Counted from the stretch's first letter, positions 39,654 to 48,902 are shown. The stretch is 64,000 nt of DNA from Actinomycetota bacterium (GCA_005888325.1 VAWU01000025.1:89663-153662), one strand, 5' to 3'. Program-made: numbers and translations. The notes: generated by a model from the letters alone, not told the origin.

Positions 39654-41537
39654 TCACAGGTGGGCGCGGGCGACCGGCGCCGGTGACGAGCCGGTGTCCG
39701 CGGGCACCGTCGCGCCCGCCTCGACCATCGGGGCCTCTCGGCGCCGGCGCAACCCGACCGCGGTGATGAGAAGGAGCATGGCGAGGAAGGTGACGACGGC
39801 GCCCAACCGCCCTGCCGGGGTGAGCCCGTGCGTGACGTGCAGCGCGGTCGCGCCCGGCGGCACGCGCGCCGCGAGGAGACCGCGTGATGAAAAGGTCTGG
39901 AGGCGCCCCCGCCCTGCAGCGGTCACCCGGTACACGTCGTAGTACAGGAGCGGGAACACGACCGTGCTGTCCGTGCGCAGGTCGACGTCGACGGCGACGT
40001 CGCCGCCGCCGCGATGCCAGCGCACGACTCGACCGTCGCCGCGCACCTGGGGCGCACCGATCAGGTAGGGGCCGATGTCGTAGGGATTCACCTGCTTCGG
40101 GAGGTACTCGCCTTCGACGGTGAAGCCCCGGTCGCCACGTGACGGGAGGAGACGCTCGATGTCGCGCTCGTCGACACCGCGGTAGAAGGCAGGCTCGCGC
40201 TGGACGGTCGGAACGATGACCGCGACGACGGCTGTGAACGCCAGAGCGCACCCGGTCACCCAGCGCGGAAGCACTCGCGACGCGATCACTATCGCGACGA
40301 TGGTGGCGGCGAGGAACGCTAGGACGCCGACGAGCCGCCACGGGTACTGGATGTAGCCGAAGGTGCCCGGCAGGAAGCGGAGGAACGTTCGCGGGTTGAT
40401 CACGAAGGCAAGGTTGAAGAGGTACGCCACGAGCAGGGCGGCGACGAACCAGATCCGCGTCCGCTGCTCGTCGGGCACGCGCCGGCGCCGGGCCCAGCCA
40501 CGGAACAGGACCGCGGCCGACACCGCGACGAGCGCCAGCATGGCGAGATGGCCGGTACCCAGCACGAACGATCGACCGCAGTAGGTCCGCGGGCAGGCGG
40601 TGCCGTTGGGGAGGATGAAGTCCCGGTCGGGGCCGCGCCAGCCGTTGCGCCAGTCGCCGAGGAGCTTGCCGGGCGACACGCGTCCGAGCTGCACGAAGGC
40701 CGTGTCGGCGTGGAGCGCAGTGGCGCTCGACGCCCCGACATCGCCGAGCATGCTCTGTTGCGGGACGAGGAACCACGCCGTCAAGCCCAGGGCGAGAACG
40801 AACGCGGCAGCCAGCCCGGCCGCGACCCTCCATCCCTCACGCCACACCCCCAACAGCAGCAGGATGCCGTACGGGAAGCCGAAATACAGCGCGGTGGGCA
40901 GGTGGGTCAGCACCAGGCCGGCCCACGCGACCGGGAGATACCACGGCGTGCGCCGGTCGGCGATGGCGCGCCAGGTGCCCGCGAGGATCACTGGGAACCA
41001 CACGAACGACCACGACTCGGCCAGCGCGCCGCGAACGAACACGTCGACGAGCCGATACGGAAACGAGAGGTAGAGCACCGCGGCGACCACCGCCGCCAGC
41101 CGGTTGCGCGTCACCACGACGCCCATGAAGTACATCGACCATCCGGACAGCACGGCCGAGAGGAGGAGCGCCAGGTTCACCCCCCGTACGAGATCGCCGG
41201 TCACGAACGAGAGCAGCGACGCGACGAGATATGCCAGCGGCGGGTAGAAGGTCGGAAACGCCGAGCCCGCCCCGCGTACCGCACCCGGCAACAGCTGCGG
41301 CACCCAGTGGCCGTTGCCGAACTCCTTCAGGTACTCGTGCGTTCGGAAGTAGAGATCGAGACCTTCGTGCGTGATCAGCGGGTCACGCGAGAACAGGGCG
41401 GAGTAGAGGAAGCAGGCGACGCCCGCGATGAGCGTCAACAAGAACAGATGTGTCCGCACGGTCACGTCAGGCACCAACGCGAGGCGCCGTCTCCGAGCCA
41501 CCCCCGCACGGTAGGCGATGCGCCGGGGCCCGCTCAC
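39654..41537 (-). CDS. PTPS-related/YfhO-like polytopic membrane protein
   Basis: 627 residues, 12 or more transmembrane helices. Carries the signature of the 6-pyruvoyl-tetrahydropterin-synthase-related membrane family (a misnomer): SRDPLITHEGLDLYFRTHEYLKEFGNGHWVPQLLPG, then FPTFYPPLAYLVASLL and SFPYRLVDVFVRGALAESWSFVWFPVI, with LTHLPTALYFGFPYG. A large extracytoplasmic C-terminal domain precedes the last helix. It resembles GT-C enzymes and is usually found in glycan loci; activity unproven. Operon with the GT39 gene (11-bp gap). The N-terminal 30 residues are basic. Confidence 0.82.
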   Translation of the reverse strand: MSGPRRIAYRAGVARRRRLALVPDVTVRTHLFLLTLIAGVACFLYSALFSRDPLITHEGLDLYFRTHEYLKEFGNGHWVPQLLPGAVRGAGSAFPTFYPPLAYLVASLLSFVTGDLVRGVNLALLLSAVLSGWSMYFMGVVVTRNRLAAVVAAVLYLSFPYRLVDVFVRGALAESWSFVWFPVILAGTWRAIADRRTPWYLPVAWAGLVLTHLPTALYFGFPYGILLLLGVWREGWRVAAGLAAAFVLALGLTAWFLVPQQSMLGDVGASSATALHADTAFVQLGRVSPGKLLGDWRNGWRGPDRDFILPNGTACPRTYCGRSFVLGTGHLAMLALVAVSAAVLFRGWARRRRVPDEQRTRIWFVAALLVAYLFNLAFVINPRTFLRFLPGTFGYIQYPWRLVGVLAFLAATIVAIVIASRVLPRWVTGCALAFTAVVAVIVPTVQREPAFYRGVDERDIERLLPSRGDRGFTVEGEYLPKQVNPYDIGPYLIGAPQVRGDGRVVRWHRGGGDVAVDVDLRTDSTVVFPLLYYDVYRVTAAGRGRLQTFSSRGLLAARVPPGATALHVTHGLTPAGRLGAVVTFLAMLLLITAVGLRRRREAPMVEAGATVPADTGSSPAPVARAHL

Positions 41538-41604
41538 GTCGGTCTGTCACCTCCACGGGACCGGGCTGCCTTATGCTCCGCCGGACCAAAGGCAGAGGAG
41601 GCTC

Positions 41605-43038
41605 GTGCGGAGCAGTTCGCGGTGGAGGGTCGGGGTCGCTCGTCGAGTGGCGTTGGCCGCGAGCCTCGCGCTCGTCGCAGCCGCCTGCTCCAGCGGCGGA
41701 ACGCGCGGCCCCACGACCGACTGGGCGACGTGGGGCTTCGGCGTCGAGCGTCAAGGCTTCAACCCCCACGAGTCGACGATCGGAGTGAGCAACGTCGACG
41801 AGCTGAAGCAGAGGTGGTCGGTCGAACTGGGCGCCAACATCGACACCGCGGCGATGGTCGCCGCGGGCGTGCGCGTCGGGGGGAAGGCGATCGACCTCGC
41901 GTACGTCGGCACCGAGCACGGCGTCTTCTACGCCATCGATGTGGCCGACGGGCGGATCGTGTGGAAGAAGCAGTTCGCCACCCAGACCCTCGACTGCTCC
42001 GAGTCGCCCGACAACATCTTCGGCATCACCGCCGGCGCCGCCATCGACAGACGCGGGAAGCGTGTGTTCGTGGCGACGGCCGACGGCAAGCTTCACGGGC
42101 TCGACCTGGCGAACGGGGCGGAGGTGCGGGGCTGGCCGGTCACGCTCACCGACGACCCGACCCATGAGTTCGTCCTGAGCGCGCCGACGCCGTGGAAGGG
42201 GCTGCTCTACGTCGCCACCGCGAGCCATTGCGACATCGGTCCCTACGAAGGCCGGATCTACGGCATCAACATGGTCACGGGGGCCAAGACGCACACCTTC
42301 TGGATCACCGGTGAGGGGCCGCCGCTCGGCGGCAGCGTCTGGGGCTGGGGAGGCGTCTCCGTCGACCCGAGGACCGGCGACGTCTTCGCCGCCACAGGAA
42401 ACGCTCTCGGCCCGGAGAACGCGGGATACGGCAACCATGTCGTCCGCCTCACCGCCGCTCTGACGCCACTCGCGAGCCACGCACCGCCAACCGTCGGTTA
42501 CGACGACGACTTCGGCTCGACGCCTGTCCTCTTCCAGCACAAGGGGTGCCCGCCCCAGCTGGCGACGATGCGCAAGCACGGTGCGCTCTACCTCTACAAC
42601 CGCGCCACGATCGCCGGCGGCCCCCAGCAGACCGTCAACGTGTCCGGCACGCCCTACCGGCTCATCGGGGTCCCTGCGTTCTGGCCCGAGCACGACCTCC
42701 TCTTCGTGGCCAACCCGACGCCGCCGCCCGACGGCAACTACACGCACGGCATGATCGCGTTCAAGATCGGCGCCAACTGCCGGCTCGAGCTCGCCTGGCA
42801 GACGACGGCCGGCCGCAACGACAGCGTCACCTCCGCGCCGACGATCGCCAACGGTGTCGTGTACTACGGCGACGGCTTGGGCAACCAACTTCACGCGTTC
42901 GACGCGCGCACGGGCAAGCGCCTCTGGTCGAGCAAGCCGGCCGACGTCCGCGGCGCGCTCTTCGTCGCACCGGTCGTCGTGAACGGCATGGTGCTGGCCG
43001 GCGCATGGGACGGCCGCCTGCACGCTTGGACGCGTTAG
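41605..43038 (+). CDS. PQQ-type beta-propeller lipoprotein
   Basis: 477 residues from GTG at 41605 with GAGGAGG 3 nt upstream and TATGCT at 41572-41577. Basic n-region, hydrophobic core and lipobox ALVAAACSSGG put it on the outer face of the membrane. The body is an eight-bladed-type quinoprotein propeller: QRWSVELGANIDTAAMV, YAIDVADGRIVWKKQFA, HGLDLANGAEVRGWPV, YGDGLGNQLHAFDARTGKRLWSS and HAWTR, each with the A-W-docking Trp. The sequence DCSESPDNIFGITAGAAID has a Cys pair position seen in dehydrogenases, but no PQQ ligands are clear. Enzyme or scaffold is open. Confidence 0.82.
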   Translation: MRSSSRWRVGVARRVALAASLALVAAACSSGGTRGPTTDWATWGFGVERQGFNPHESTIGVSNVDELKQRWSVELGANIDTAAMVAAGVRVGGKAIDLAYVGTEHGVFYAIDVADGRIVWKKQFATQTLDCSESPDNIFGITAGAAIDRRGKRVFVATADGKLHGLDLANGAEVRGWPVTLTDDPTHEFVLSAPTPWKGLLYVATASHCDIGPYEGRIYGINMVTGAKTHTFWITGEGPPLGGSVWGWGGVSVDPRTGDVFAATGNALGPENAGYGNHVVRLTAALTPLASHAPPTVGYDDDFGSTPVLFQHKGCPPQLATMRKHGALYLYNRATIAGGPQQTVNVSGTPYRLIGVPAFWPEHDLLFVANPTPPPDGNYTHGMIAFKIGANCRLELAWQTTAGRNDSVTSAPTIANGVVYYGDGLGNQLHAFDARTGKRLWSSKPADVRGALFVAPVVVNGMVLAGAWDGRLHAWTR

Positions 43039-43053
43039 CCCCGCCGGCCGCCG

Positions 43054-43587
43054 TCAACCAGGCGAAGGCAGCGCGGCCAGCACCTCGTCGAGCGGTGCGT
43101 GTTCCGAGGAGTGCGCGTCGAGGTGCGCGTAGCGCACGTGGGAGCCGGGCCCCACCACGAACGTGGCACCGAGCTGCGTGACACGGTTGCCCGAGCGGTG
43201 CACGCGAAAGCCGTCGCGGTGGGCCTGGCGGCTCCCGCTCCACGAGCGCGGGCCCGCCAGGGTGAAGATGCTCGCCTTGCGCACACTCGCCGCGCGTGCC
43301 GCCGACGCGTCGTCGTCGACCAGCACGGGGAAGTCGATCTGCTCTTCGGCCACGAACGCCTTCGCATAACGCACGTCGCCCGTGCCGATCGCCACCACCT
43401 CCGCGCCCCGGCTGCGGATCTCGTCGTGATGGCGACGCAACTGCGCCGCGTGCGCTCGGCAGTTCAGTCAGCCGAAGTGACGGAGGAAGACGAGGATGAC
43501 GGGGCGATCCACCCAGAGGTCGCCCAGGCGATGGGGTACGCCGTCTGCGTCGTCCAGGGTGAGCGCCTCGAGCGCGGCGAGATCCAT
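43054..43587 (-). CDS. Peroxiredoxin-like (AhpC/TSA_2) protein, candidate selenoprotein with UxxC
   Basis: 177 residues if the in-frame UGA at 43470-43468 is read as Sec40. The frame is open before it (MDLAALEALTLDD...VILVFLRHFG) and after it (LNCRAHAAQLRRHHDEIRSRGAEVVAIGTGD ... FPVLVDDD), with no other stop. In homologues the UGA position is the first Cys of the FLRHFGCxxC active site, so U40-L-N-C43 would be a UxxC redox pair. A SECIS-like hairpin follows. Start ATG 43587 is 10 bp after the alpha/beta hydrolase stop; the two form an operon. Without readthrough only a 39-residue fragment would be made. Role: thiol or peroxide reduction, inferred from the family. Confidence 0.82.
43432..43449 (-). 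promoter_or_regulatory. SECIS-like hairpin in the peroxiredoxin-like gene
   Basis: On the minus strand, 18 nt after the UGA: GCGGCGC-AGTT-GCGTCGC, 7 bp with one G-U pair and a 4-nt loop. The loop starts 25 nt after the UGA and has G then U at positions 2-3. That meets the rules I know for bacterial SECIS elements (16-37 nt spacing, small loop, G in its first two bases). Confidence 0.6.
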
Positions 43588-43597
43588 CTCGAGGAGC

Positions 43598-44506
43598 CTA
43601 TCGGGGGTGGGCGATCCGGCTCGCCACGGAAGCGCAGGCCTCGAGGAGCACGGGTACGAACCGCTGCGAGCCGAACATGCACGCGGCGTGACCGGCGTCG
43701 ACCGGGTGGATGGTGGCGCCGGGGATCGACTGGGCCAGCTTGATCTGACGGGTGGGCGGCACCCCGCGGTCACGCATCATCACGACGACGGCAGTCGGGA
43801 CGTCGATCTCACCGACCCAGTCGCGCGAGCTGAAGCTGCCGATGGCCGAGAGCGCCTTGAAGAGGGCCGACGGTGGCGTGCGCCGGAACTCCTCCCACGC
43901 CCAACCGGGGAGACGGCGAACCGTCGGGCCGGGCTCGGCCTCGAACGCGTCGGCTTGTTGCCGCACCGCGGCGGGTGGCGCCGGGAGCATGAGCTGCACC
44001 GCACCCATGACCGCGGGTAGCGCGGTGAAGAACAGCCGCTCCCCCGGCTTGCCCTTGAAGTTGCGAGCGGCCGCGCAGAGCACGAGGCCCTGGATCAGGT
44101 CCGGGTGGCGCCGCCACACGAGCTGGGCCACCTGGCTCCCCATCGAATAGCCCACGAGCACGCAGTGCTCGATGCCGAGGGCCCGGGCGGCCGCGGCGAC
44201 GTCGTCGGCGCAGTCCGACAGCCGGAACCGGCGCTCGGGCGCGGAGCTTCGGCCATGGCCGCGGAGGTCGAGCGCGACCACCCGGAACTGGGACGACAGC
44301 GACTGGAAGGCCGGCGCCCAGTTGAGCAGCGCGGTGGCGCCCAACCCGTGCACGAGCAACAGCACCGGTGCGTCGGGGCGGGGCCCGGGGATGTCGCAGG
44401 CGAACGCTACCCCCCGCTCGCCGAGCTCGATGAGCTCCGCATCGGGAAGCGTGACAACGGAAAGGAGGGGCGACACGAGGTCGTGCGTTGCCCGCATGAT
44501 GTTCAC
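43598..44506 (-). CDS. Alpha/beta hydrolase
   Basis: 302 residues from GTG at 44506 with GAGGTAGG about 10 nt upstream. Alpha/beta hydrolase: LLVHGLGATALLNWAP (oxyanion HG), VALDLRGHGRSSAP, nucleophile elbow VGYSMGSQVAQ (Ser), acidic residue near VVVMMRDRGVPP and His in VDAGHAACMF. Resembles esterases and haloperoxidase-like hydrolases of actinobacteria; substrate unknown. Heads the two-gene unit with the peroxiredoxin-like selenoprotein candidate and is preceded by a 17-bp palindrome. Confidence 0.88.
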   Translation of the reverse strand: MNIMRATHDLVSPLLSVVTLPDAELIELGERGVAFACDIPGPRPDAPVLLLVHGLGATALLNWAPAFQSLSSQFRVVALDLRGHGRSSAPERRFRLSDCADDVAAAARALGIEHCVLVGYSMGSQVAQLVWRRHPDLIQGLVLCAAARNFKGKPGERLFFTALPAVMGAVQLMLPAPPAAVRQQADAFEAEPGPTVRRLPGWAWEEFRRTPPSALFKALSAIGSFSSRDWVGEIDVPTAVVVMMRDRGVPPTRQIKLAQSIPGATIHPVDAGHAACMFGSQRFVPVLLEACASVASRIAHPR

Positions 44507-44543
44507 GCCGCGCCTACCTCCCCGACGCGCCGAATCGCTCGAA

Positions 44544-44560
44544 TCTGACGCGCCGTCAGA
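44544..44560. promoter_or_regulatory. 17-bp palindromic operator upstream of the hydrolase/selenoprotein unit
   Basis: TCTGACG-CGC-CGTCAGA, perfect 7-bp arms, 37-54 bp before the GTG at 44506. Size and sequence suit a TetR-family site. A partial copy of one arm (CGTCAG) recurs at 44577-44582 in the stop region of the next gene. Confidence 0.5.
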
Positions 44561-44578
44561 GTAATCGCGACCCCGCCG

Positions 44579-45838
44579 TCAGGCGCGAATGACGCGCGAC
44601 CGAGGCTTGCCCGCCCGGGTGCCGTAGGCCCACGCGAGCCATCGCTCCGTGGCCCGCACCACGTGCAGGGTGCGGACCGACCGGAAGATCTCGAAGGCGT
44701 GTTGCGCTCCGGGCAACTCGGCGTAGACGACCGGCGCGTCCGACGCGGCGCGCAGCAGCCTGACGAAGCTGCGGGCCTCGGCCACCGGCACCAGCGTGTC
44801 GTTGGCCCCGTGCACGACGAGGAACGGGGGGGCGCCTTGGTTCACCTGATCCATCGGCGACGCGCGCTCCCACGCATCGCGCGCCGTGGCCAGCTTCGAC
44901 TTCATCACCGTGCGCTCGAGGAACTTGCCCATCCCCCGGCCCCGAATCCCGTCGCGGTTGGTGAAGTCGTACACGCCGTAGAAGGGCACGCAGGCCTGGA
45001 CCGTCGTGTCGGCGGTCTCGAAGCCGGGCTGGTACTCGGCCCGGTTGGGCGTGAGCGCGGCGAGGGACGCGAGGTGACCACCGGCCGAGCCGCCGCTGAT
45101 CACGACGTAGCCGGGATCGCCGCCGTACTCGGAAACATGCTCCTTCACCCAGGCGAGCGCCCGCTTCACATCGATCAGGTGATCGGGGAACGTGGCCTTC
45201 GGGCTGAGCGCGTAGTTCGCGGTCACGCACACCCACCCGCGTGACGCGAGCTGGAGCATGAGGGGGATCCCCTGCTCGCGCTTGTCGCCGATGACCCATC
45301 CGCCTCCGTGGATGTAGAGGAAGACGGGACGACCGTCCGGACGGGCGCGGTTGCGGTACACGTCGAGGCGTTGGCTGCGCCGTCCCTGCCCGCCGAAGTC
45401 GATGTCGCGCACCTTCTCGACCTCGCGATCACGGGTGCGGATCGGGAGCACGAGGCGCTGCCAGCGCAGCACCGGATCGTCGTCGTCACACAGCTCGGGT
45501 GCCATGTCGGCCCGGTAGTCCTCGCCCAGCGTCTCCTGCAGCGCCGCCTCCATCACCGCGCCGGCACGTGACGCCTGTGCCACGAGCACGACCAGTCCGC
45601 ACCACGAGACGACGGTGATGCCCAACCCCACCAGGCCCGGCCAGTCGTCGAGCGCGCCGCCGGCGATGAAGAGCGCGGTCGCCACCATCTGCCACACGAG
45701 GTGGTGCACCGGCAGCTCCGACGTGAGCCAGCCGGCGAAGAACGCGGGCAGGGAGAGCACCTCGACACGCAGCGGGCGGAAGGCGTTGATCGTGAAGAGC
45801 AGGCCGATGACGCTGACGATCAGGAAGACGGCTGGCAT
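44579..45838 (-). CDS. Membrane-anchored HSL-type esterase/lipase (LipQ-like)
   Basis: 419 residues. The first 100 hold three hydrophobic helices (FLIVSVIGLLFTINAF, LVWQMVATALFIAGG, LVGLGITVVSWCGLVVLVAQA). A hormone-sensitive-lipase-type domain follows: YIHGGGWVIGDKREQ (oxyanion HGGGW), ISGGSAGGHLASL (nucleophile GGSAGG), HGANDTLVPV (Asp) and LPGAQHAFEIF (His). Length and layout resemble mycobacterial LipQ, an inference from memory. It would cleave acyl esters at the inner membrane. It lies in a row with an acyl-CoA synthetase and opposite a wax ester synthase gene, fitting lipid turnover. Confidence 0.87.
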   Translation of the reverse strand: MPAVFLIVSVIGLLFTINAFRPLRVEVLSLPAFFAGWLTSELPVHHLVWQMVATALFIAGGALDDWPGLVGLGITVVSWCGLVVLVAQASRAGAVMEAALQETLGEDYRADMAPELCDDDDPVLRWQRLVLPIRTRDREVEKVRDIDFGGQGRRSQRLDVYRNRARPDGRPVFLYIHGGGWVIGDKREQGIPLMLQLASRGWVCVTANYALSPKATFPDHLIDVKRALAWVKEHVSEYGGDPGYVVISGGSAGGHLASLAALTPNRAEYQPGFETADTTVQACVPFYGVYDFTNRDGIRGRGMGKFLERTVMKSKLATARDAWERASPMDQVNQGAPPFLVVHGANDTLVPVAEARSFVRLLRAASDAPVVYAELPGAQHAFEIFRSVRTLHVVRATERWLAWAYGTRAGKPRSRVIRA

Positions 45839-45869
45839 CTCGGTATCCCTCCTCGGAGGCCGGCGTCGC

Positions 45870-47378
45870 TCACGTCGCGCCGTCCGCGGTGAACTGCTTC
45901 TTCAGCTCGGCCTTCTGAACCTTGTCGGTGCCCGTGCGCGGCAGCTCTGACACGAACAGCACCCGGCGCGGCACCTTGTAGTCGCTGAGCCGCTCGTCGG
46001 CCCATGCCACCAGGCCGGCCTCGGTGAGCGTGTGGCCCTCCCGCAGGATGACCGCCGCCACCGGCACCTCGCCCTTGCGTTCGTCGGGCAGCCCGACGAC
46101 GGCCGCCTCGGCGACCGCGGGGTGCATCCCGAGCGCGGCCTCCACCTCCACCGCGAACACCGAGTAGCCGCCGTGCTTGATCACGTCCTTCTTGCGGCCG
46201 GCGAGCTCGACCAGCCCCAGGTGCCGGCGGCGGGCGAGGTCGCCCGTGCGCATCCAGCCGTCGGCCGTCAGCGCCTCGTCGGTGGCGCCCCGCTTGCCGT
46301 GGTAGCCGCGCATCACGCCGGGGCCCTTCACGACGAGCTCGCCCACGGTGCCTCCGGCGACCGGCCGGCCTTCGTCGTCGACCACCTTCATCTTGAAGCC
46401 GGGCAGGGGAATGGCGACCGCGCCGCTCACCGGCAGCAGCGGCGGCAGCACCTTGAGGGCGACGCCTCCGCCGAGCTCGACCATGCCGTAGCCGTCGACG
46501 AACATCGCCTCGCCCACCGACTTCCCGATGAAGGGGAGCGTGGCCGAGGCGCCCAGGCGCTGGAACTTCTTGGCCAGCTCGAAGGGCATGGCGTCGGCGC
46601 CGGAGGCCCAGAGGCGGATGGACGAGAGGTCGCGGGTCTCCGCGCCCGCCTCGGCCATCATGCGGTACATGGCCGGCACGCCGATGAACACGGTCGCTTT
46701 CCGCTGCTCGATCGCGTCGAGCGCGGTGTCGGGCCGGAACTTGCGCAACAGGTAGACGGGCACGCCCAGTGCCGCGGCCTGGACGAGCATCGAGAAGCCG
46801 GCGATGTGGGCGACCGGCATCCCCGTGACGGCTTCGTCGCGTCGCAACCGCGCAGGGAACAGCACACCGCGCCCCGCCTGGCCGACGAGCGCCCGGTGGG
46901 TGAGCTGCGCGCCCTTCGGCTTCCCGGTCGTCCCCGACGTGTAGAAGAGCGCGGCGACGTCGTCCGGTTCCGCGTGCACGGCCTCGATGGCGGCGCCACC
47001 GTCGAGTTCGGCCGTGTCGCGGACGACGATGGCGGCCTCCGAGTCGGCCACGACATGGTCGACCTCCTCGTCGCGCATCTTCGGGTTGACGGGCACCGCC
47101 ACCCCACCGGCGCGGCTGGCCGCGGCGCACAGCAGCACGAGGGCGTAGCCGTTGGGCGCCGCGATGACGACGCGGTCGCCGGGAGTGATCTTGGCCTGGA
47201 TGGCACCGGCCCAGCGCGCGGTGAGCTCCGCGGCCTCCGCGTAGCTCAGGCGCAGCCCGTCCTCGCCGTCCTCCTCCACCAGAGGGGCGTCGCCGTGTAC
47301 GCGTTCGAGCCGCTCGAACAGCGTCCCCAACGTGAGCTCATGCCCCCGTACGAGATCGAGCCGGTCACGCCACGCCAT
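45870..47378 (-). CDS. AMP-forming acyl-CoA synthetase
   Basis: 502 residues. ANL superfamily: AMP/phosphate loop LFYTSGTTGKPKGAQLTH, VHIAGFS-type A4/A5 region (PVAHIAGFSMLVQAA), DGYGMVELGG, the hinge-containing WMRTGDLARRRHLGLVELAGRKKDVIKHGGYSVFAVEVE and the catalytic lysine in RTGTDKVQKAELKKQF. It activates a carboxylic acid as acyl-AMP and then acyl-CoA; chain type unknown, though the context suggests fatty acids. The lipase gene is 31 bp downstream on the same strand. Confidence 0.92.
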   Translation of the reverse strand: MAWRDRLDLVRGHELTLGTLFERLERVHGDAPLVEEDGEDGLRLSYAEAAELTARWAGAIQAKITPGDRVVIAAPNGYALVLLCAAASRAGGVAVPVNPKMRDEEVDHVVADSEAAIVVRDTAELDGGAAIEAVHAEPDDVAALFYTSGTTGKPKGAQLTHRALVGQAGRGVLFPARLRRDEAVTGMPVAHIAGFSMLVQAAALGVPVYLLRKFRPDTALDAIEQRKATVFIGVPAMYRMMAEAGAETRDLSSIRLWASGADAMPFELAKKFQRLGASATLPFIGKSVGEAMFVDGYGMVELGGGVALKVLPPLLPVSGAVAIPLPGFKMKVVDDEGRPVAGGTVGELVVKGPGVMRGYHGKRGATDEALTADGWMRTGDLARRRHLGLVELAGRKKDVIKHGGYSVFAVEVEAALGMHPAVAEAAVVGLPDERKGEVPVAAVILREGHTLTEAGLVAWADERLSDYKVPRRVLFVSELPRTGTDKVQKAELKKQFTADGAT

Positions 47379-47445
47379 CTACGAGTCCGCCATCGATGAG
47401 GCGTTCCCCGCCGCGCTGGCCATGACGGGATTCTAGGCGGAGTGC

Positions 47446-47451
47446 CAGAAT
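47446..47451 (+). promoter_or_regulatory. CAGAAT -10 box, leaderless type
   Basis: CAGAAT, 7 nt before the ATG at 47459; matches AnnnT at the key positions but has C at the first. Confidence 0.4.
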
Positions 47452-47458
47452 CGCAGTC

Positions 47459-48862
47459 ATGGAGCGCCTCACGGGGCTCGACGCTGGGTTCCTCTACATG
47501 GAGACCCCCACCCAGCACATGCACACGCTGAAGATCGCGATCCTCGACCCCTCCACGGTGCCGGGCGGCTACAGCTTCCAGGGGGTCAAGGAGGTGCTGG
47601 CCGAACGCCTGCACCTGCTCCCCCCGTTTCGGCGCCGGCTGGTAGAGGTGCCCTTCAACCTGCACCACCCCGTGTGGATCGAGGACCCCGACTTCGACCT
47701 CGACTTCCACGTGCGCCGCGTCGGGGTACCCGCGCCCGGCGGCCAGGAGGAGCTCGACGAGCTCGTCTCCCAGATCGCCAGCCACCAGCTCGACCGCCGC
47801 CACCCGCTCTGGGAGCTCTGGGTCGTCGAGGCGCTCGAGCACGGCTCCATCGGCTTCGTCTCGAAGATCCACCATTGCATGGCCGACGGTGTCAAGGCGG
47901 CCGAGCTGCTGGTGAACGTCTTCGACACCGTGCCCGACGCGATCGCGCCCGCGCCCCCCGCGCGCCCGTGGCGCCCCGAGGCCATTCCATCGGGGGCCCA
48001 GCTGCTCGGGCAGGCGATCGTCGCCATGCTGCGCGCGCTCGTCGGCGTGCCTGCGTTGGTCAAGCGCACGCTCGGGGGCTTCCGTGCCGTCGCCCGTCGC
48101 CGTCGCTCCGGCGCGGTGAGCCCGCCCCTGCCCTTCAGCGCCCCGAAGACGGCGTTCAACACCGCGCTGACACCACACCGTTGGTACGTCTCCACCTCGC
48201 TGTCGCTCGAGGAGGTGAAGGCGGTGAAGTCCGCGCTCGGAGCAACCGTCAACGACGTCGTCCTCGCGGCATGCGCGGGCGCGCTGCGCCGTTACTTCGA
48301 CGCGCGCGGCGACCCGGTCGACCGACCCCTCATCGCCGGCGTGCCCGTGTCGACGCGCACCGAGGAGAAGGGTCGTCTGGCCAACAGCGTCTCCAACCTG
48401 TTCGCATCGGTCCCGATCGATCTCGACGATCCGGTCGCACGGGTGACAGCGGTGCACGAGGTCATGAAGGGGGCGAAGGAACAGCTCAACCTCCTGGGTG
48501 TGGAGATGCTCGCCGACTGGTCCGAGCTCACCCCGCCCCGCCCCTACGCCGCGCTCAACCGCATGTACTCCCGCTGGCGGCTGGCCGATCGCCACCGCCC
48601 TCCGATCAACCTCGTGATCTCCAACGTCCCGGGACCGCCGCAACCGCTGTACGTGGGGGGCGCGAAGTTGCTCTCCATCTACTCCATGGGCCCGATCCTC
48701 GAGAACATCGGCCTCAACATCACGGTGTGGAGCTATCTCGACCAGATGAACTTCGGCATCGTCGCATGTCGCGAGACCATGCCTGACCTCCGTAGCCTGG
48801 TCGGCTACCTGCACGATGCGCTGGCGGAGCTCATGAAGGCGGCGGACTCCCGGCGCTCGTAG
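47459..48862 (+). CDS. Wax ester synthase/acyl-CoA:diacylglycerol acyltransferase (WS/DGAT)
   Basis: 467 residues. Bifunctional acyltransferase that makes wax esters or triacylglycerol from acyl-CoA. The catalytic HHxxxDG is H138-H-C-M-A-D143-G (IHHCMADGVKAAEL), preceded by the N-terminal LTGLDAGFLYMETP and followed by TVNDVVLAACAGALRRYF, PVSTRTEEKGRLANSVSNLFASVPID and NLVISNVPGPPQPLY, all family hallmarks. This points to storage-lipid formation, as in mycobacteria and rhodococci. Divergent from the acyl-CoA synthetase that could supply its substrate. Confidence 0.95.
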   Translation: MERLTGLDAGFLYMETPTQHMHTLKIAILDPSTVPGGYSFQGVKEVLAERLHLLPPFRRRLVEVPFNLHHPVWIEDPDFDLDFHVRRVGVPAPGGQEELDELVSQIASHQLDRRHPLWELWVVEALEHGSIGFVSKIHHCMADGVKAAELLVNVFDTVPDAIAPAPPARPWRPEAIPSGAQLLGQAIVAMLRALVGVPALVKRTLGGFRAVARRRRSGAVSPPLPFSAPKTAFNTALTPHRWYVSTSLSLEEVKAVKSALGATVNDVVLAACAGALRRYFDARGDPVDRPLIAGVPVSTRTEEKGRLANSVSNLFASVPIDLDDPVARVTAVHEVMKGAKEQLNLLGVEMLADWSELTPPRPYAALNRMYSRWRLADRHRPPINLVISNVPGPPQPLYVGGAKLLSIYSMGPILENIGLNITVWSYLDQMNFGIVACRETMPDLRSLVGYLHDALAELMKAADSRRS

Positions 48863-48902
48863 GAGCACGCACTTCGCTCTCGGGCGCGACTAGACCGTCG
48901 CC

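Noticed and set aside
39643..40833. Extended GT39 protein starting at 40833
   Set aside because: The extension is an Arg-rich shadow of the PTPS-related membrane gene; the GTG at 39642 gives the family's normal start.
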